NCBI GenBank assembly: GCA_902614085.1
Contig: CACMJS010000001.1
Span: forward strand, 611,127-675,126
Length of the DNA: 64,000 nt
Direction: 5' to 3'
Source of the DNA: an uncultured Alphaproteobacteria bacterium
GTDB lineage: Bacteria > Pseudomonadota > Alphaproteobacteria > HIMB59 > GCA-002718135
The notes beneath the pieces are model-generated. The model had not been told where the DNA came from. It ran no database searches and saw nothing but the letters and a program-made list of their open reading frames with translations. Both the position numbers and the translations under genes were made by a program. This document shows positions 27,908 through 36,988 of this stretch, in pieces; positions within the stretch are counted from its first letter, which is position 1; every line of letters starts with the position of its first letter.

Positions 27908-29611
27908 ATGAATAAATTTGTTTCTCAAACAGAAACTTCTTTAAAAAAGAAGAAAAGACGTTGGACTCCAAAAGGAAGACAAGTCGAAGATAAATATTTA
28001 GATGAAGTTTCTAAATTGTTTTCAGGATTAATATTTAAGCGAGATGAATTAATAGAATATTTGCATATATTGCAGGATAAATTTGGTGTTTTGTATGATA
28101 AGCATCTAGTAGCTTTATCAACTATTATTAATTTACCACTTTCTGAAATTTATGAAGTTGCAACTTTTTACGCTCACTTTAATATTGTTAAAGATAGTAA
28201 AGATTATAACCCAGTGAATGTTGTAAGGGTATGTGAAAGTTTAACTTGTGAATTATTTGGCGCACACAAATTACTTCAAGATATAAAGAAATTAGAAAAT
28301 AAAAATATAAAAGTCGTACCTGGGCCATGCATGGGAAGATGCAATGTTGCTCCTACTGTCTGCGTAGGAAAAAATTATGTTGATGAGGCTAATTTTGATA
28401 AAGTTAAAAAAACAATCGATGAAAAAACTTTTGACCCATTCATTCCAGATTATATAAATTTATCTTCTTATAAAAAAAATGGCGGTTATGAAATTGCGGA
28501 TAAAATAAAAAAAGGTGTGATCTCAAAAAAACAAGTTTTGGATTCATTAAATGAAAGCGGATTGAAAGGTAAGGGTGGTGCTGGATTTCCTACAGGAAAA
28601 AAATGGGAAATTGTTTCAAATTACAATGGTAAAAAATATGTTGCTGTTAATGGTGATGAAGGTGAACCAGGAACATTTAAAGATAGGTCATATTTAGAAA
28701 GTGATCCACATAGATTTTTAGAAGGAGCTTTAATTGCTTCCTATTTTATAAATGCTCAAAAAGTTTACATTTATATGAGAGATGAATATCCAACGGTTAT
28801 AAAAATTTTACTTGATGAAATAAATAAAATGGAAGATGAAGAAATAATTCCAAAAGACTTTTTCATAGTAAGAAGAGGGGCAGGAGCCTATATTTGTGGA
28901 GAAGAGTCAGCAATGATAGAAAGTATTGAAGGCAAGAGAGGATTGCCAAGACACAGACCACCTTATGTGGCTGAAATTGGTTTATTTGGATGTCCTACTT
29001 TAACAAATAATTTAGAAACTCTTTTTTGGGTAAGAGATATAATTGCAAAAGGAGCAAAGTGGTTTGCTAACAAGGGGTCCAATGGAAATAAGGGTTTTCA
29101 TAGTTTTTCAGTATCTGGAAGAGTAAAGAACCCAGGAGTAAAAGTTGCCCCAGCCGGTATAACAGTTCAACAATTAATTGATGAGTATTGTGATGGTATG
29201 GCAGATGGACATATTTTTAAAGGATATCTTCCGGGAGGTGCATCTGGTGGTATTCTACCCGCTACTATGAATGATATTCCACTTGATTATGGATCGAAAG
29301 AATTAATGGATGCTGGATGTTTTTTAGGCTCAGCGGCAGTAGTTGTATTATCGGATCATGATAATATGAAAGATGTTGCACTTAATTTACTAAAATTTTT
29401 TGAAGAGGAAAGTTGTGGTCAATGTACACCATGTCGTTCCGGTACGGAGAAAACTGTAAAATTAATGCAAGAAAATAATTGGAACAAGGAAAAATTAAAA
29501 GATTTAAGTGAAGTTATGGCTCAAGCATCCATATGTGGTTTAGGACAAGCTGCAACAAACCCATTAAATTCTGTTTTAAAATATTTTAGCAATGAAATAA
29601 CTTATGACTAA
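27908..29611 (+). CDS. fdhB: NAD-linked formate dehydrogenase beta subunit, fused NuoE/NuoF-like
   Basis: A 567-residue fusion. The first part (about 25-180) is NuoE-like with a [2Fe-2S] cysteine set C109, C114, C141 and C145. The rest is NuoF-like: FMN/NADH region GLKGKGGAGFPTGKKW (about 219-233), VNGDEGEPGTFKDR, GAGAYICGEESAMIESIEGKRG, an SLBB-type segment, and C-terminal [4Fe-4S] ligands C503, C506, C509 and C543. It accepts electrons from the alpha subunit and reduces NAD. The same fused layout is known for tungsten formate dehydrogenase 1 of Methylobacterium; separate FdsG and FdsB subunits occur in the Rhodobacter and Cupriavidus type. It overlaps fdhA by 8 bases. Confidence 0.93.
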   Translation: MNKFVSQTETSLKKKKRRWTPKGRQVEDKYLDEVSKLFSGLIFKRDELIEYLHILQDKFGVLYDKHLVALSTIINLPLSEIYEVATFYAHFNIVKDSKDYNPVNVVRVCESLTCELFGAHKLLQDIKKLENKNIKVVPGPCMGRCNVAPTVCVGKNYVDEANFDKVKKTIDEKTFDPFIPDYINLSSYKKNGGYEIADKIKKGVISKKQVLDSLNESGLKGKGGAGFPTGKKWEIVSNYNGKKYVAVNGDEGEPGTFKDRSYLESDPHRFLEGALIASYFINAQKVYIYMRDEYPTVIKILLDEINKMEDEEIIPKDFFIVRRGAGAYICGEESAMIESIEGKRGLPRHRPPYVAEIGLFGCPTLTNNLETLFWVRDIIAKGAKWFANKGSNGNKGFHSFSVSGRVKNPGVKVAPAGITVQQLIDEYCDGMADGHIFKGYLPGGASGGILPATMNDIPLDYGSKELMDAGCFLGSAAVVVLSDHDNMKDVALNLLKFFEEESCGQCTPCRSGTEKTVKLMQENNWNKEKLKDLSEVMAQASICGLGQAATNPLNSVLKYFSNEITYD

Positions 29612-32357
29612 TGAGAAAACAAAATTTTATTTAAACGAAAAGTTAGTTGAAGCAAATGCTGATGAAACTATTTGGCAAGTTGCAAATAGACTTGGAACAG
29701 AAATTCCACACTTATGTTATTCCGATAAACCTGGCTATAGAGCAGATGGAAATTGTAGAGCATGTATGGTTGAAATTGAAGGAGAACGTGTGTTGGCAGC
29801 CTCTTGTATTAGAAAGCCAACTGATAGTATGAAAGTAAAGACTTCTTCAGATAAGGCTAAAAAATCTAGAGAGTTAGTTTTTGAATTACTTCTTGCAGAC
29901 CAGCCAAAAAAAGAAATTGCTCATGATAATAATTCTGACTTTTGGAAATGGATAGACAAAGTTGAAGTTAAAGAAAGTAGATTTCCAAAAAAAACTTCAT
30001 GTGAGGCAGATGTTTCTCATCCTAGTATGGCTGTAAATTTAGATGCATGCATCCAATGTAATCTTTGTGTAAGAGCATGCAGAGAAGTTCAGGTCAACGA
30101 TGTCATCGGAATGGCATATCGAGGAGAAAATTCTAAAATTGTATTCGATTTTGATGATCCAATGGGTGATAGCACATGTGTGGCATGTGGTGAATGTGTA
30201 CAGGCTTGTCCAACTGGAGCATTAATGCCTGCATCCATTGTAGATAAAGATGGTGTTGGCCATAGTAATGTAGATAAAAAAATTGATAGCGTTTGTCCTT
30301 ATTGTGGTGTGGGTTGTCAGATAGAATACAATGTAAAAGATAACAAAATTAAATATGTTAATGGTGTTGATGGTCCCGCAAACAAGAATAGATTATGTGT
30401 AAAAGGAAGATTTGGTTTTGATTATGTAAATAATCCAGAAAGACTTACAAAGCCATTGATTAGAATTAAAGATAAACCAAAAGACTTACACCCAAGTATT
30501 AATTTTTCGAATATTCATGAATATTTTAGAGAAGCATCTTGGGATGAAGCTTTAGATTATGCTGCACAAGGATTTTTAAAACTTAATAAACAAAGAAATG
30601 GTAAGAGTAATCTTGCAGGTTTTGGATCAGCTAAATGTTCAAATGAAGAAGCTTATTTATTTCAAAAATTAATCAGAACTGGTTTTAATACAAATAATGT
30701 TGATCATTGTACAAGACTTTGCCATGCGTCTTCTGTAGCTGCTTTATTGGAAACTATTGGTTCAGGAGCTGTTACTGCTCCATTCTATGAAGTTGAACAT
30801 TCTGATGTGATAATAGTCATTGGAGCAAATCCTACTGAAAACCATCCTGTTGCGGCAACTTTTTTTAAGAATGCAGCTAAAAAGGGTTCTAAATTAATTG
30901 TGATGGATCCTAGAGGTCATTCCTTAAAAAAACATGCAACTCATATGTTGCAATTTAAACCAGGATCTGACGTTGCTCTCTTAAATTCAATAATGAATGT
31001 TATTGTCGAAGAAAATTTATTTAATTCCGAATATATTAAAAAACAAACTGAAGGATTTGAAAAATTAAGAAAACATTTAATGAATTACTCACCTGATATA
31101 ATGGAAAAAGAAACAGGTATTGATCCAGAACTTATAAGAGAAGTAGCACGCTTATATGCCAATACAAATAAAGGTATAATTTTTTGGGGGATGGGGATTT
31201 CTCAACACACACATGGCACCGACAATGCTAGATGTTTAATTTCTTTAGCTTTAATGACAGGAAATGTTGGAAAAAGAGGATCTGGTTTACATCCTTTAAG
31301 AGGACAAAATAATGTTCAAGGAGCGTCGGATGCCGGTCTTATACCAATGATGTATCCTGATTACCAATTAGTTGATAAAGATAATAATAAAGAATTTTTT
31401 GAAAAACTCTGGAACACTCCTTTAGATGATAAAAAAGGCCTAACTGTTGTTGAAATTATGGATGCTGTTCACGAGGATACAATTAAAGGTATGTATATAC
31501 TTGGCGAAAATCCAGCAATGTCCGACCCTGATCTGAATCATGCAAGAGAAGCTCTACAAATGTTAGAGCATTTAGTTGTTCAAGATATTTTTTTAACTGA
31601 AACAGCAACATATGCTGATGTTATTTTCCCTGCTTCAGCATGGCCTGAAAAAAATGGAACAGTTACTAATACTAATAGACAAGTACAGATGGGTAGAAAA
31701 GCTTTAGACTCTCCAGGTGAAGCTAAAGAAGATTGGTGGATAACAAACGAACTTGGAAAAAGAATGGGTTTAAATTGGAAATATAATCATCCCAAGGAAA
31801 TTTATGAAGAAATGTCACTAACAATGCCTTCATTAAACAATATTTCTTGGGAGAGATTAGAAAATGAAAACTCTGTAACTTATCCAAGTAAGTCTCCAAC
31901 TACACCAGGAGATGAAATTGTTTTTGGTGATAAATTTCCAAACGAAAATGGTAAAGGTAAATTTGTTCCAGCTAGTGTTACTGCACCAGATGAAGTACCT
32001 GATAAAGAATTTGCAATGATACTAACCACAGGAAGGCAATTAGAGCATTGGCATACTGGAGCTATGACTAGAAAGGCATCAAATCTAGATGCCATTGAAC
32101 CAGAACCTTCTGTTTCAATATCACCTAAAGATATAATTAAAAATAATATGAAAGCTGGTGATAAAATAAAAGTCACAACTAGAAGAGGCTCAATAAATAT
32201 CAGAGTAAGGCAAGACAGAGCGATTCCTGATGGAGTCATATTTATTCCATTTTGTTATAATGAGTCTGCCGCTAATCTTTTAACTAATCCAGCTTTAGAT
32301 CCATATGGAAAAATTCCTGAATTTAAATATTGTGCAGCAAAAATTGAGAAGTTATAA
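29604..32357 (+). CDS. fdhA: NAD-linked formate dehydrogenase catalytic (alpha) subunit
   Basis: A 917-residue Mo/W-bis-MGD enzyme that oxidises formate to CO2. In order: N-terminal [2Fe-2S] domain (C38, C51, C54, C68); two [4Fe-4S] sets in a ferredoxin-like domain (C149, C152, C155, C159 and C192, C195, C198, C202); the catalytic domain [4Fe-4S] (C231, C234, C238, C265); and the metal ligand C373 in TRLCHASSV, where selenocysteine stands in E. coli FdhF. H374 follows as in the family. No His-Cys3 cluster motif is seen between C68 and C149. The C-terminus has the molybdopterin-binding GRQLEHWHTG region. With fdhB it should form a soluble heterodimer. No small FdsD subunit follows. Confidence 0.95.
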   Translation: MTNEKTKFYLNEKLVEANADETIWQVANRLGTEIPHLCYSDKPGYRADGNCRACMVEIEGERVLAASCIRKPTDSMKVKTSSDKAKKSRELVFELLLADQPKKEIAHDNNSDFWKWIDKVEVKESRFPKKTSCEADVSHPSMAVNLDACIQCNLCVRACREVQVNDVIGMAYRGENSKIVFDFDDPMGDSTCVACGECVQACPTGALMPASIVDKDGVGHSNVDKKIDSVCPYCGVGCQIEYNVKDNKIKYVNGVDGPANKNRLCVKGRFGFDYVNNPERLTKPLIRIKDKPKDLHPSINFSNIHEYFREASWDEALDYAAQGFLKLNKQRNGKSNLAGFGSAKCSNEEAYLFQKLIRTGFNTNNVDHCTRLCHASSVAALLETIGSGAVTAPFYEVEHSDVIIVIGANPTENHPVAATFFKNAAKKGSKLIVMDPRGHSLKKHATHMLQFKPGSDVALLNSIMNVIVEENLFNSEYIKKQTEGFEKLRKHLMNYSPDIMEKETGIDPELIREVARLYANTNKGIIFWGMGISQHTHGTDNARCLISLALMTGNVGKRGSGLHPLRGQNNVQGASDAGLIPMMYPDYQLVDKDNNKEFFEKLWNTPLDDKKGLTVVEIMDAVHEDTIKGMYILGENPAMSDPDLNHAREALQMLEHLVVQDIFLTETATYADVIFPASAWPEKNGTVTNTNRQVQMGRKALDSPGEAKEDWWITNELGKRMGLNWKYNHPKEIYEEMSLTMPSLNNISWERLENENSVTYPSKSPTTPGDEIVFGDKFPNENGKGKFVPASVTAPDEVPDKEFAMILTTGRQLEHWHTGAMTRKASNLDAIEPEPSVSISPKDIIKNNMKAGDKIKVTTRRGSINIRVRQDRAIPDGVIFIPFCYNESAANLLTNPALDPYGKIPEFKYCAAKIEKL

Positions 32358-32364
32358 ATATTTT

Positions 32365-32487
32365 ATGATTAAAAAAACATTAATAATTTTATTTCTTGTA
32401 TTTAGTCCAATCACAGCATGCTCTACTTTAAGTGAATTAAACGAAAGAGTAAAAGGTGATGGAGTTCCTTATATTCCTGGAATTTAA
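32365..32487 (+). CDS. 40-residue predicted lipoprotein after fdhA
   Basis: A tiny reading frame of 40 codons. Residues 1-18 are a lipoprotein signal (MIKK, a hydrophobic run, then ITAC), so C19 would be lipidated and only about 22 residues remain (STLSELNERVKG, then GDGVPYIPGI). I start at ATG 32365, seven bases past fdhA; the frame is open upstream inside fdhA, but a start there would hide the signal. No clear ribosome site is seen. The gene is co-directional with fdhBA and may be in its operon. I do not know the function; it is not similar in position or length to FdsD. Confidence 0.6.
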   Translation: MIKKTLIILFLVFSPITACSTLSELNERVKGDGVPYIPGI

Positions 32488-32537
32488 TTTATAAAATTCT
32501 TGTCGAATTTATAATTTAATATAAATGCAAAAATGAT

Positions 32538-32613
<76 letters not shown>

Positions 32614-32625
32614 CCTTAATAATAT

Positions 32626-33387
32626 TTAAGTTGAGTAAAACTGATATAAGGCAATCGATGTTGCATTAGAAACATTCAAACTATCTATTTCAAATTTTAA
32701 ATTATTTTTCATTTTTATCTGTATTATTTCATCGCATTCCTTTTTTACTAATTCTCTAATACCTTTTCCTTCAGAACCAAAAACTAATACTGATTTTTGT
32801 GAAAAATTTAATTTTGAATTTTTATTTTTCGAACTGTCAAAGCCATAAATCCAATAATTATTTTTTTTAAGAAAAGAAATAGCTCTTCTAATATTTGTCA
32901 CTCTAATATAATTTACAATTTCTGCAGCACCAGAAGCTGATTTATAAAGTGATGAAGTTAATTCTGGTGAATTATCTTTACCAACTATAATTCCTGCACA
33001 ATCAAATAATGCACATGATCTCATTATTGAACCAATATTTTGAGGGTCTGTTACTTGATCTAAAATTAATATTACTGATTTTAATTTTTTACTTTCTACT
33101 TTTACAAATTCTTCAAAACCTAGCCTAGAATAATCTTTTGTTTTTAGAACTACTCCCTGTGTTGTGTTCTCATTTCCAAATCTCCTTGTAAATTCATTTT
33201 GAGGAAGAATGGTAATTTTTTGTATTTTAGATTCATATTTTTTGGCAAAATTAATATGATTTTTACTAATTATAAGCTCAATATGCTCTCTTTTATCATT
33301 TTGGAGGGCTGCTTTAACAGAATGTTGGCCAAAAATTGTATGAATTCCTTGATTTTTAGTAGATTTATTATTTCTAAACTTACTCAT
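32626..33387 (-). CDS. rlmB: 23S rRNA (guanosine-2'-O-)-methyltransferase RlmB
   Basis: A 253-residue SPOUT methyltransferase of the TrmH family. The N-terminal substrate-binding domain (IFGQHSVKAALQN) precedes the knot: motif 1 LDQVTDPQNIGSIMRSC, motif 2 LVFGSEGKGIRELV and motif 3 SLNVSNATSIALYQ. RlmB methylates the ribose of G2251 (E. coli numbering) in the P loop of 23S rRNA; other TrmH members act on tRNA, so a small doubt remains. It lies on the opposite strand between tRNA-Thr and tRNA-Tyr, as in many alphaproteobacteria. Confidence 0.88.
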   Translation of the reverse strand: MSKFRNNKSTKNQGIHTIFGQHSVKAALQNDKREHIELIISKNHINFAKKYESKIQKITILPQNEFTRRFGNENTTQGVVLKTKDYSRLGFEEFVKVESKKLKSVILILDQVTDPQNIGSIMRSCALFDCAGIIVGKDNSPELTSSLYKSASGAAEIVNYIRVTNIRRAISFLKKNNYWIYGFDSSKNKNSKLNFSQKSVLVFGSEGKGIRELVKKECDEIIQIKMKNNLKFEIDSLNVSNATSIALYQFYST

Positions 33388-33512
33388 GATTTAATATCAC
33401 AGATTTATCTAATTAATACAATCTAGATATGTACAAAATGGCATTTTTTGTCTAAAAGGCCGTTGCTTTTACGAGTATACGTATTTTGCAAAGGTGAAGT
33501 TGCTGTTTTAGA

Positions 33513-33542
33513 TTGACATATATACTAATTTATTAGTATTGG
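33513..33542 (+). promoter_or_regulatory. Promoter of the tRNA-Tyr/tRNA-Gly/tuf operon
   Basis: TTGACA at 33513-33518 is a perfect -35. The -10 is less clear: TAGTAT (33534-33539, spacing 15) or TATTGG (33537-33542, spacing 18). The start site would fall just before tRNA-Tyr at 33558. This stands in a 170-base gap from rlmB; the rest of that gap (33388-33512) holds no gene or structure I can name. A strong promoter is expected here because tuf is among the most expressed genes. Confidence 0.5.
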
Positions 33543-33557
33543 CCAATTTCTTCAAAC

Positions 33558-33643
33558 GGAGGGGTGGTCGAGTGGTTAAAGGCAGCGGACTGTAAATCCG
33601 CCCGCGTGAGCGTACGTAGGTTCGAATCCTACCCCCTCCACCA
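33558..33643 (+). tRNA. trnY: tRNA-Tyr (anticodon GTA)
   Basis: A class II tRNA of 86 bases. Acceptor stem GGAGGGG/CCCCTCC is perfect; the anticodon arm GCGGA/TCCGC encloses CTGTAAA, giving GTA. A long variable arm (about CCGCGTGAGCGTACG) and T arm GTAGG/CCTAC with TTCGAAT follow, and CCA is encoded. First product of the tRNA-Tyr/tRNA-Gly/tuf transcript. Confidence 0.97.
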
Positions 33644-33701
33644 TTATGGAGGTAATGGGATAAAAGCATTAAAGTGAGTGTGTGAAGCAGTCAGTTTAGT
33701 T

Positions 33702-33775
33702 GCGGGTGTAGCTTAGTGGTAAAGCTCCAGCCTTCCAAGCTGGCTACGAGGGTTCGATTCCCTTCACCCGCTCCA
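33702..33775 (+). tRNA. trnG: tRNA-Gly (anticodon TCC)
   Basis: Acceptor stem GCGGGTG/CACCCGC, anticodon arm CCAGC/GCTGG around CTTCCAA (anticodon TCC), T arm AGGG/CCCT with TTCGATT, discriminator T and encoded CCA. It lies 58 bases after tRNA-Tyr and 27 bases before tuf, the same Tyr-Gly-tuf order as in E. coli. Confidence 0.97.
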
Positions 33776-33802
33776 TAACAAAATATTATTGGGGTAAAAA
33801 AA

Positions 33803-34993
33803 ATGGCTAAAGCAAAATTCGAAAGAAACAAACCGCATTGTAACATAGGTACTGTTGGTCACGTTGACCATGGTAAAACAACATTAACTGCTGCTATAAC
33901 AAAAATATTAGCAGAGTCAGGTGGAGCAGAATTTACAGATTACGCAAACATTGACAAAGCGCCTGAAGAAAGAGAACGTGGCATTACAATATCTACCGCG
34001 CACGTTGAATATGAAACTGAAGCAAGACATTATGCTCACGTAGATTGTCCTGGACACGCAGATTATGTAAAGAACATGATTACTGGTGCTGCGCAAATGG
34101 ATGGTGGTATTTTAGTTGTTAATGCAGCTGACGGACCAATGCCTCAAACAAGAGAACACATACTTTTAGCAAGACAGGTAGGTGTCCCTGCTCTTGTTGT
34201 ATACATGAACAAAGTTGATCAAGTAGATGACAAAGAGCTAATTGATCTAGTTGAAATGGAAATTAGAGAACTTCTGACTTCATATGAATTCCCTGGTGAT
34301 ACTATCCCAATCATTAAGGGTTCAGCTTTAGCAGCTCTTGAAGGTAGAGACGATGAAATTGGAAAAAATTCAATTATGGAATTAATGAAAGCAGTTGATG
34401 AACATATACCACAACCTAGCCGACCAGTAGATCAGCCTTTCTTAATGCCAGTTGAGGATGTATTTTCAATTTCTGGTAGAGGTACAGTTGTAACTGGAAG
34501 AATTGAGCAAGGTCAAGTTAAAGTTGGAGAGGAAATTGAAATTTTAGGAATAAGAGATCCTCAAAAAACCACTTGTACTGGAGTTGAAATGTTTAGAAAA
34601 CTTCTAGACTCTGGTGAGGCTGGAGACAACGTTGGTGTTCTTCTTCGTGGAACAAAAAGAGAAGAAGTTGAGCGTGGTCAAGTATTAGCAAAGCCTGGTT
34701 CTATAAAACCTCATACAAAATTTAAAGCAGAAGCATATGTATTAAAAAAAGAAGAAGGTGGAAGACACACCCCATTCTTTTCAAACTACAGACCTCAATT
34801 CTACTTTAGAACAACTGATGTAACTGGAACAATTAAATTACCAGAGGGAACCGAAATGGTAATGCCTGGTGATAATATTGCTATGGAAGTTACTCTTTTA
34901 TCTCCAATTGCAATGGACAAAGGTCTAAAATTTGCAATTAGAGAAGGTGGAAGAACAGTTGGCGCCGGAGTTGTTGCTGAAATTATTGAATAG
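33803..34993 (+). CDS. tuf: Elongation factor Tu
   Basis: EF-Tu (396 residues) carries aminoacyl-tRNA to the ribosome. GTPase motifs [11 protein letters not shown] (P-loop), [20 protein letters not shown] (G3) and NKVDQVDD (G4) are intact; domains 2 and 3 follow ([35 protein letters not shown]). A GGGG run precedes the ATG. It stands between tRNA-Gly and tRNA-Trp. No second tuf is found after fusA in the str region, so this may be the only copy. Confidence 0.99.
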   Translation: MAKAKFERNKPHCNIGTVGHVDHGKTTLTAAITKILAESGGAEFTDYANIDKAPEERERGITISTAHVEYETEARHYAHVDCPGHADYVKNMITGAAQMDGGILVVNAADGPMPQTREHILLARQVGVPALVVYMNKVDQVDDKELIDLVEMEIRELLTSYEFPGDTIPIIKGSALAALEGRDDEIGKNSIMELMKAVDEHIPQPSRPVDQPFLMPVEDVFSISGRGTVVTGRIEQGQVKVGEEIEILGIRDPQKTTCTGVEMFRKLLDSGEAGDNVGVLLRGTKREEVERGQVLAKPGSIKPHTKFKAEAYVLKKEEGGRHTPFFSNYRPQFYFRTTDVTGTIKLPEGTEMVMPGDNIAMEVTLLSPIAMDKGLKFAIREGGRTVGAGVVAEIIE

Positions 34994-35028
34994 TTTTAGA
35001 GACCGCTCTATCTGTTAGCCAATACTTT

Positions 35029-35104
35029 AGGAGTGTAGCTCAACTGGTAGAGCACCGGTCTCCAAAACCGGGGGCTGCGGGTTCAAGTCCTGCCACTCCT
35101 GCCA
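35029..35104 (+). tRNA. trnW: tRNA-Trp (anticodon CCA)
   Basis: Acceptor stem AGGAGTG/CACTCCT, D arm GCTC/GAGC, anticodon arm CCGGT/ACCGG around CTCCAAA (anticodon CCA), T arm GCGGG/CCTGC with TTCAAGT, discriminator G, CCA encoded at 35102-35104. It lies between tuf and secE, which is usual for alphaproteobacteria. Confidence 0.97.
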
Positions 35105-35118
35105 AAAGAAAAGAAAAT

Positions 35119-35334
35119 ATGAATATTGAAAAAAAGAAAACATCACCAGCTCTTTTTGTAAGACAAGTTAGACAAGAATTACAAAAAGTAACTTGGCCCC
35201 AAAGAAGAGATACTTTTATTTCTTCTGCAATAGTCATATTGTTAATAATATTATTCTCATTATTTTTTCTTTTAACTGATCAAATATGGTCTTTTTCAAT
35301 AAGAAAAATAATTGAGATAGGTTCTGGTTTTTAA
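35119..35334 (+). CDS. secE: Preprotein translocase subunit SecE
   Basis: SecE (71 residues) is the clamp around SecY in the inner-membrane translocon. It has the short single-helix form: an amphipathic segment with RQELQKVTWPQRRDT (the conserved VxWP motif) and one membrane helix at about 36-58. It starts 14 bases after tRNA-Trp. Its stop overlaps the nusG ATG by one base (TAATG). Confidence 0.95.
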   Translation: MNIEKKKTSPALFVRQVRQELQKVTWPQRRDTFISSAIVILLIILFSLFFLLTDQIWSFSIRKIIEIGSGF

Positions 35335-35867
35335 TGAATAAAGCAAGATGGTACGTTCTTCATGCCTATTCAGGATATGAAAAAAAAGTTGCTGACAGCA
35401 TTCTAGACCAATCAACAAAACTTGGTGTTAAAGAAAATATTGAAGAAATCTCTGTTCCTATTCAAAATGTTGTTGAAGTAAAAAGAGGTGTCAGGGTTAA
35501 TACTGAAAGAAAAATTTTTCCTGGCTACATACTTATCAAAATGATCTTAAATGATGATACTTGGCATATTATTAAAACAACTCCAAAGCTAAGTGGTTTT
35601 TTAGGTAACAAAGGTAAGCCAGTTCCTATTAGTAATGCTGAAGCAAAAAGAATATCTGAGCAAGTAATTGATGGTGTTGAAAAATCAAGACCGGCAATAA
35701 TGTATGATATTGGTGAACAAGTAAAAGTTATTGATGGACCTTTTGCTTCGTTTAATGGAGAGATCGAACAAATAGATGAAGATAAAGCAAGATTAAGAGT
35801 GGCTGTATCAATTTTTGGAAGATCAACACCTGTTGATTTAGAATATTCTCAGGTAGAAAAGGTATAA
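35334..35867 (+). CDS. nusG: Transcription antitermination factor NusG
   Basis: NusG (177 residues) binds RNA polymerase and joins it to Rho or to ribosomal S10. The NGN domain reads KARWYVLHAYSGYEKKVADSI and RKIFPGYILIKM; the C-terminal KOW domain reads GEQVKVIDGPFASFNGEIEQID. Start overlaps secE by one base; rplK follows after three bases. Confidence 0.97.
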   Translation: MNKARWYVLHAYSGYEKKVADSILDQSTKLGVKENIEEISVPIQNVVEVKRGVRVNTERKIFPGYILIKMILNDDTWHIIKTTPKLSGFLGNKGKPVPISNAEAKRISEQVIDGVEKSRPAIMYDIGEQVKVIDGPFASFNGEIEQIDEDKARLRVAVSIFGRSTPVDLEYSQVEKV

Positions 35868-35870
35868 ATT

Positions 35871-36299
35871 ATGGCAAAAGAAATCTTAGGTTTAATTAAA
35901 CTACAAATTCCTGCTGGAGGAGCCAACCCCTCACCTCCTGTTGGTCCAGCACTTGGACAAAGAGGTCTTAACATAATGGATTTTTGTAAAGCATTTAATG
36001 ATAAAACAAAAGATTTAGAAAAAGGAGCACCAATTCCAGTTATTATCACAGCATATAAAGATAGAAGTTTCGATTTTACTACAAAATTACCACCCGTGAG
36101 TTATTATCTAAAAAAAGCTGCGAAAATAAAAAAAGGCAACTCAACTCCAGGAAGAACTCTTGTTGGAAAAGTTTCAGTTCAAGATATTGAAAAAATTGCA
36201 AAAGAAAAAATGCAAGATTTAAATGCTATTGATCTAAAAGGTGCGATGAATATGGTTAAAGGATCTGCTGTTTCTATGGGTATGGAGGTAGTGGGTTAA
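35871..36299 (+). CDS. rplK: 50S ribosomal protein L11
   Basis: L11 (142 residues) forms the GTPase-associated region with the 23S rRNA 1070 loop. The N-terminal [35 protein letters not shown] motif with its proline-rich hinge is typical; the C-terminal RNA-binding part ends [18 protein letters not shown]. Its stop overlaps the rplA ATG by one base, so L11 and L1 are translated together. Confidence 0.98.
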   Translation: MAKEILGLIKLQIPAGGANPSPPVGPALGQRGLNIMDFCKAFNDKTKDLEKGAPIPVIITAYKDRSFDFTTKLPPVSYYLKKAAKIKKGNSTPGRTLVGKVSVQDIEKIAKEKMQDLNAIDLKGAMNMVKGSAVSMGMEVVG

Positions 36300-36988
36300 T
36301 GAAAATAACAAAAAATAGAAAACAAATGTTAAATGATTTTGACACTTCAAAGGTATACGAACCACTTGAAGCAATCAAAATTTTAAAAGAAAAATCATAT
36401 GTAAAGTTTAACGAGACTATTGATATTTCTATTAATTTAGGGATTGATAGTAATAAAACAGATCAAAATATTAAAGGAGTTGTTAATCTTCCTAAAGGAT
36501 CTGGTAAAACAGTTAAAGTTGCAGTAATTGCTAATGAAGACAAACATGACGACGCTAAAAGTAATGGGGCTGATTTAGTAGGAAGTGATGATTTGATTGA
36601 AACAATTTCTAAATCAAAAATTGAATTTGATGTTTTAATTGCTACTCCAGATATGATGCCTAAATTAGGTAAAGTAGCAAAAATACTTGGTCCAAAAGGA
36701 TTAATGCCAAATCCTAAACTTGGAACTGTAACTAACGAAATTTCTCAATCAGTAAAAGACGCTAAGTCAGGTCAAGTCAAATTCAAAAATGATAAATCTG
36801 GTATCGTTCATGCTGGTGTTGGCAAATTAGATTTTAGTGAAGAAGATTTGTTAGAAAATATTAAAACATTTTATTCTTCAGTTAGTAAAAGTAAACCTGA
36901 TGCTGTTAAGGGTTCTTTTATAAAAAAGGTTACCATAGCTTCAACTATGGGAGTTGGATTAAATATTAACCAAGCTAGCTTGCGTTAG
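36299..36988 (+). CDS. rplA: 50S ribosomal protein L1
   Basis: L1 (229 residues) binds the L1 stalk of 23S rRNA and, in many bacteria, represses its own rplKA mRNA. The two-domain protein shows the family motif GPKGLMPNPKLGTVT and SVKDAKSGQVKFKNDKSGIVHAGVGK. It is followed by a 184-base structured leader before rplJ. Confidence 0.98.
   Translation: MKITKNRKQMLNDFDTSKVYEPLEAIKILKEKSYVKFNETIDISINLGIDSNKTDQNIKGVVNLPKGSGKTVKVAVIANEDKHDDAKSNGADLVGSDDLIETISKSKIEFDVLIATPDMMPKLGKVAKILGPKGLMPNPKLGTVTNEISQSVKDAKSGQVKFKNDKSGIVHAGVGKLDFSEEDLLENIKTFYSSVSKSKPDAVKGSFIKKVTIASTMGVGLNINQASLR

Noticed and set aside
30714-30725. Selenocysteine insertion in formate dehydrogenase
   Set aside because: The active-site codon reads TGC (Cys), not TGA, and no SECIS-like hairpin was sought or needed.
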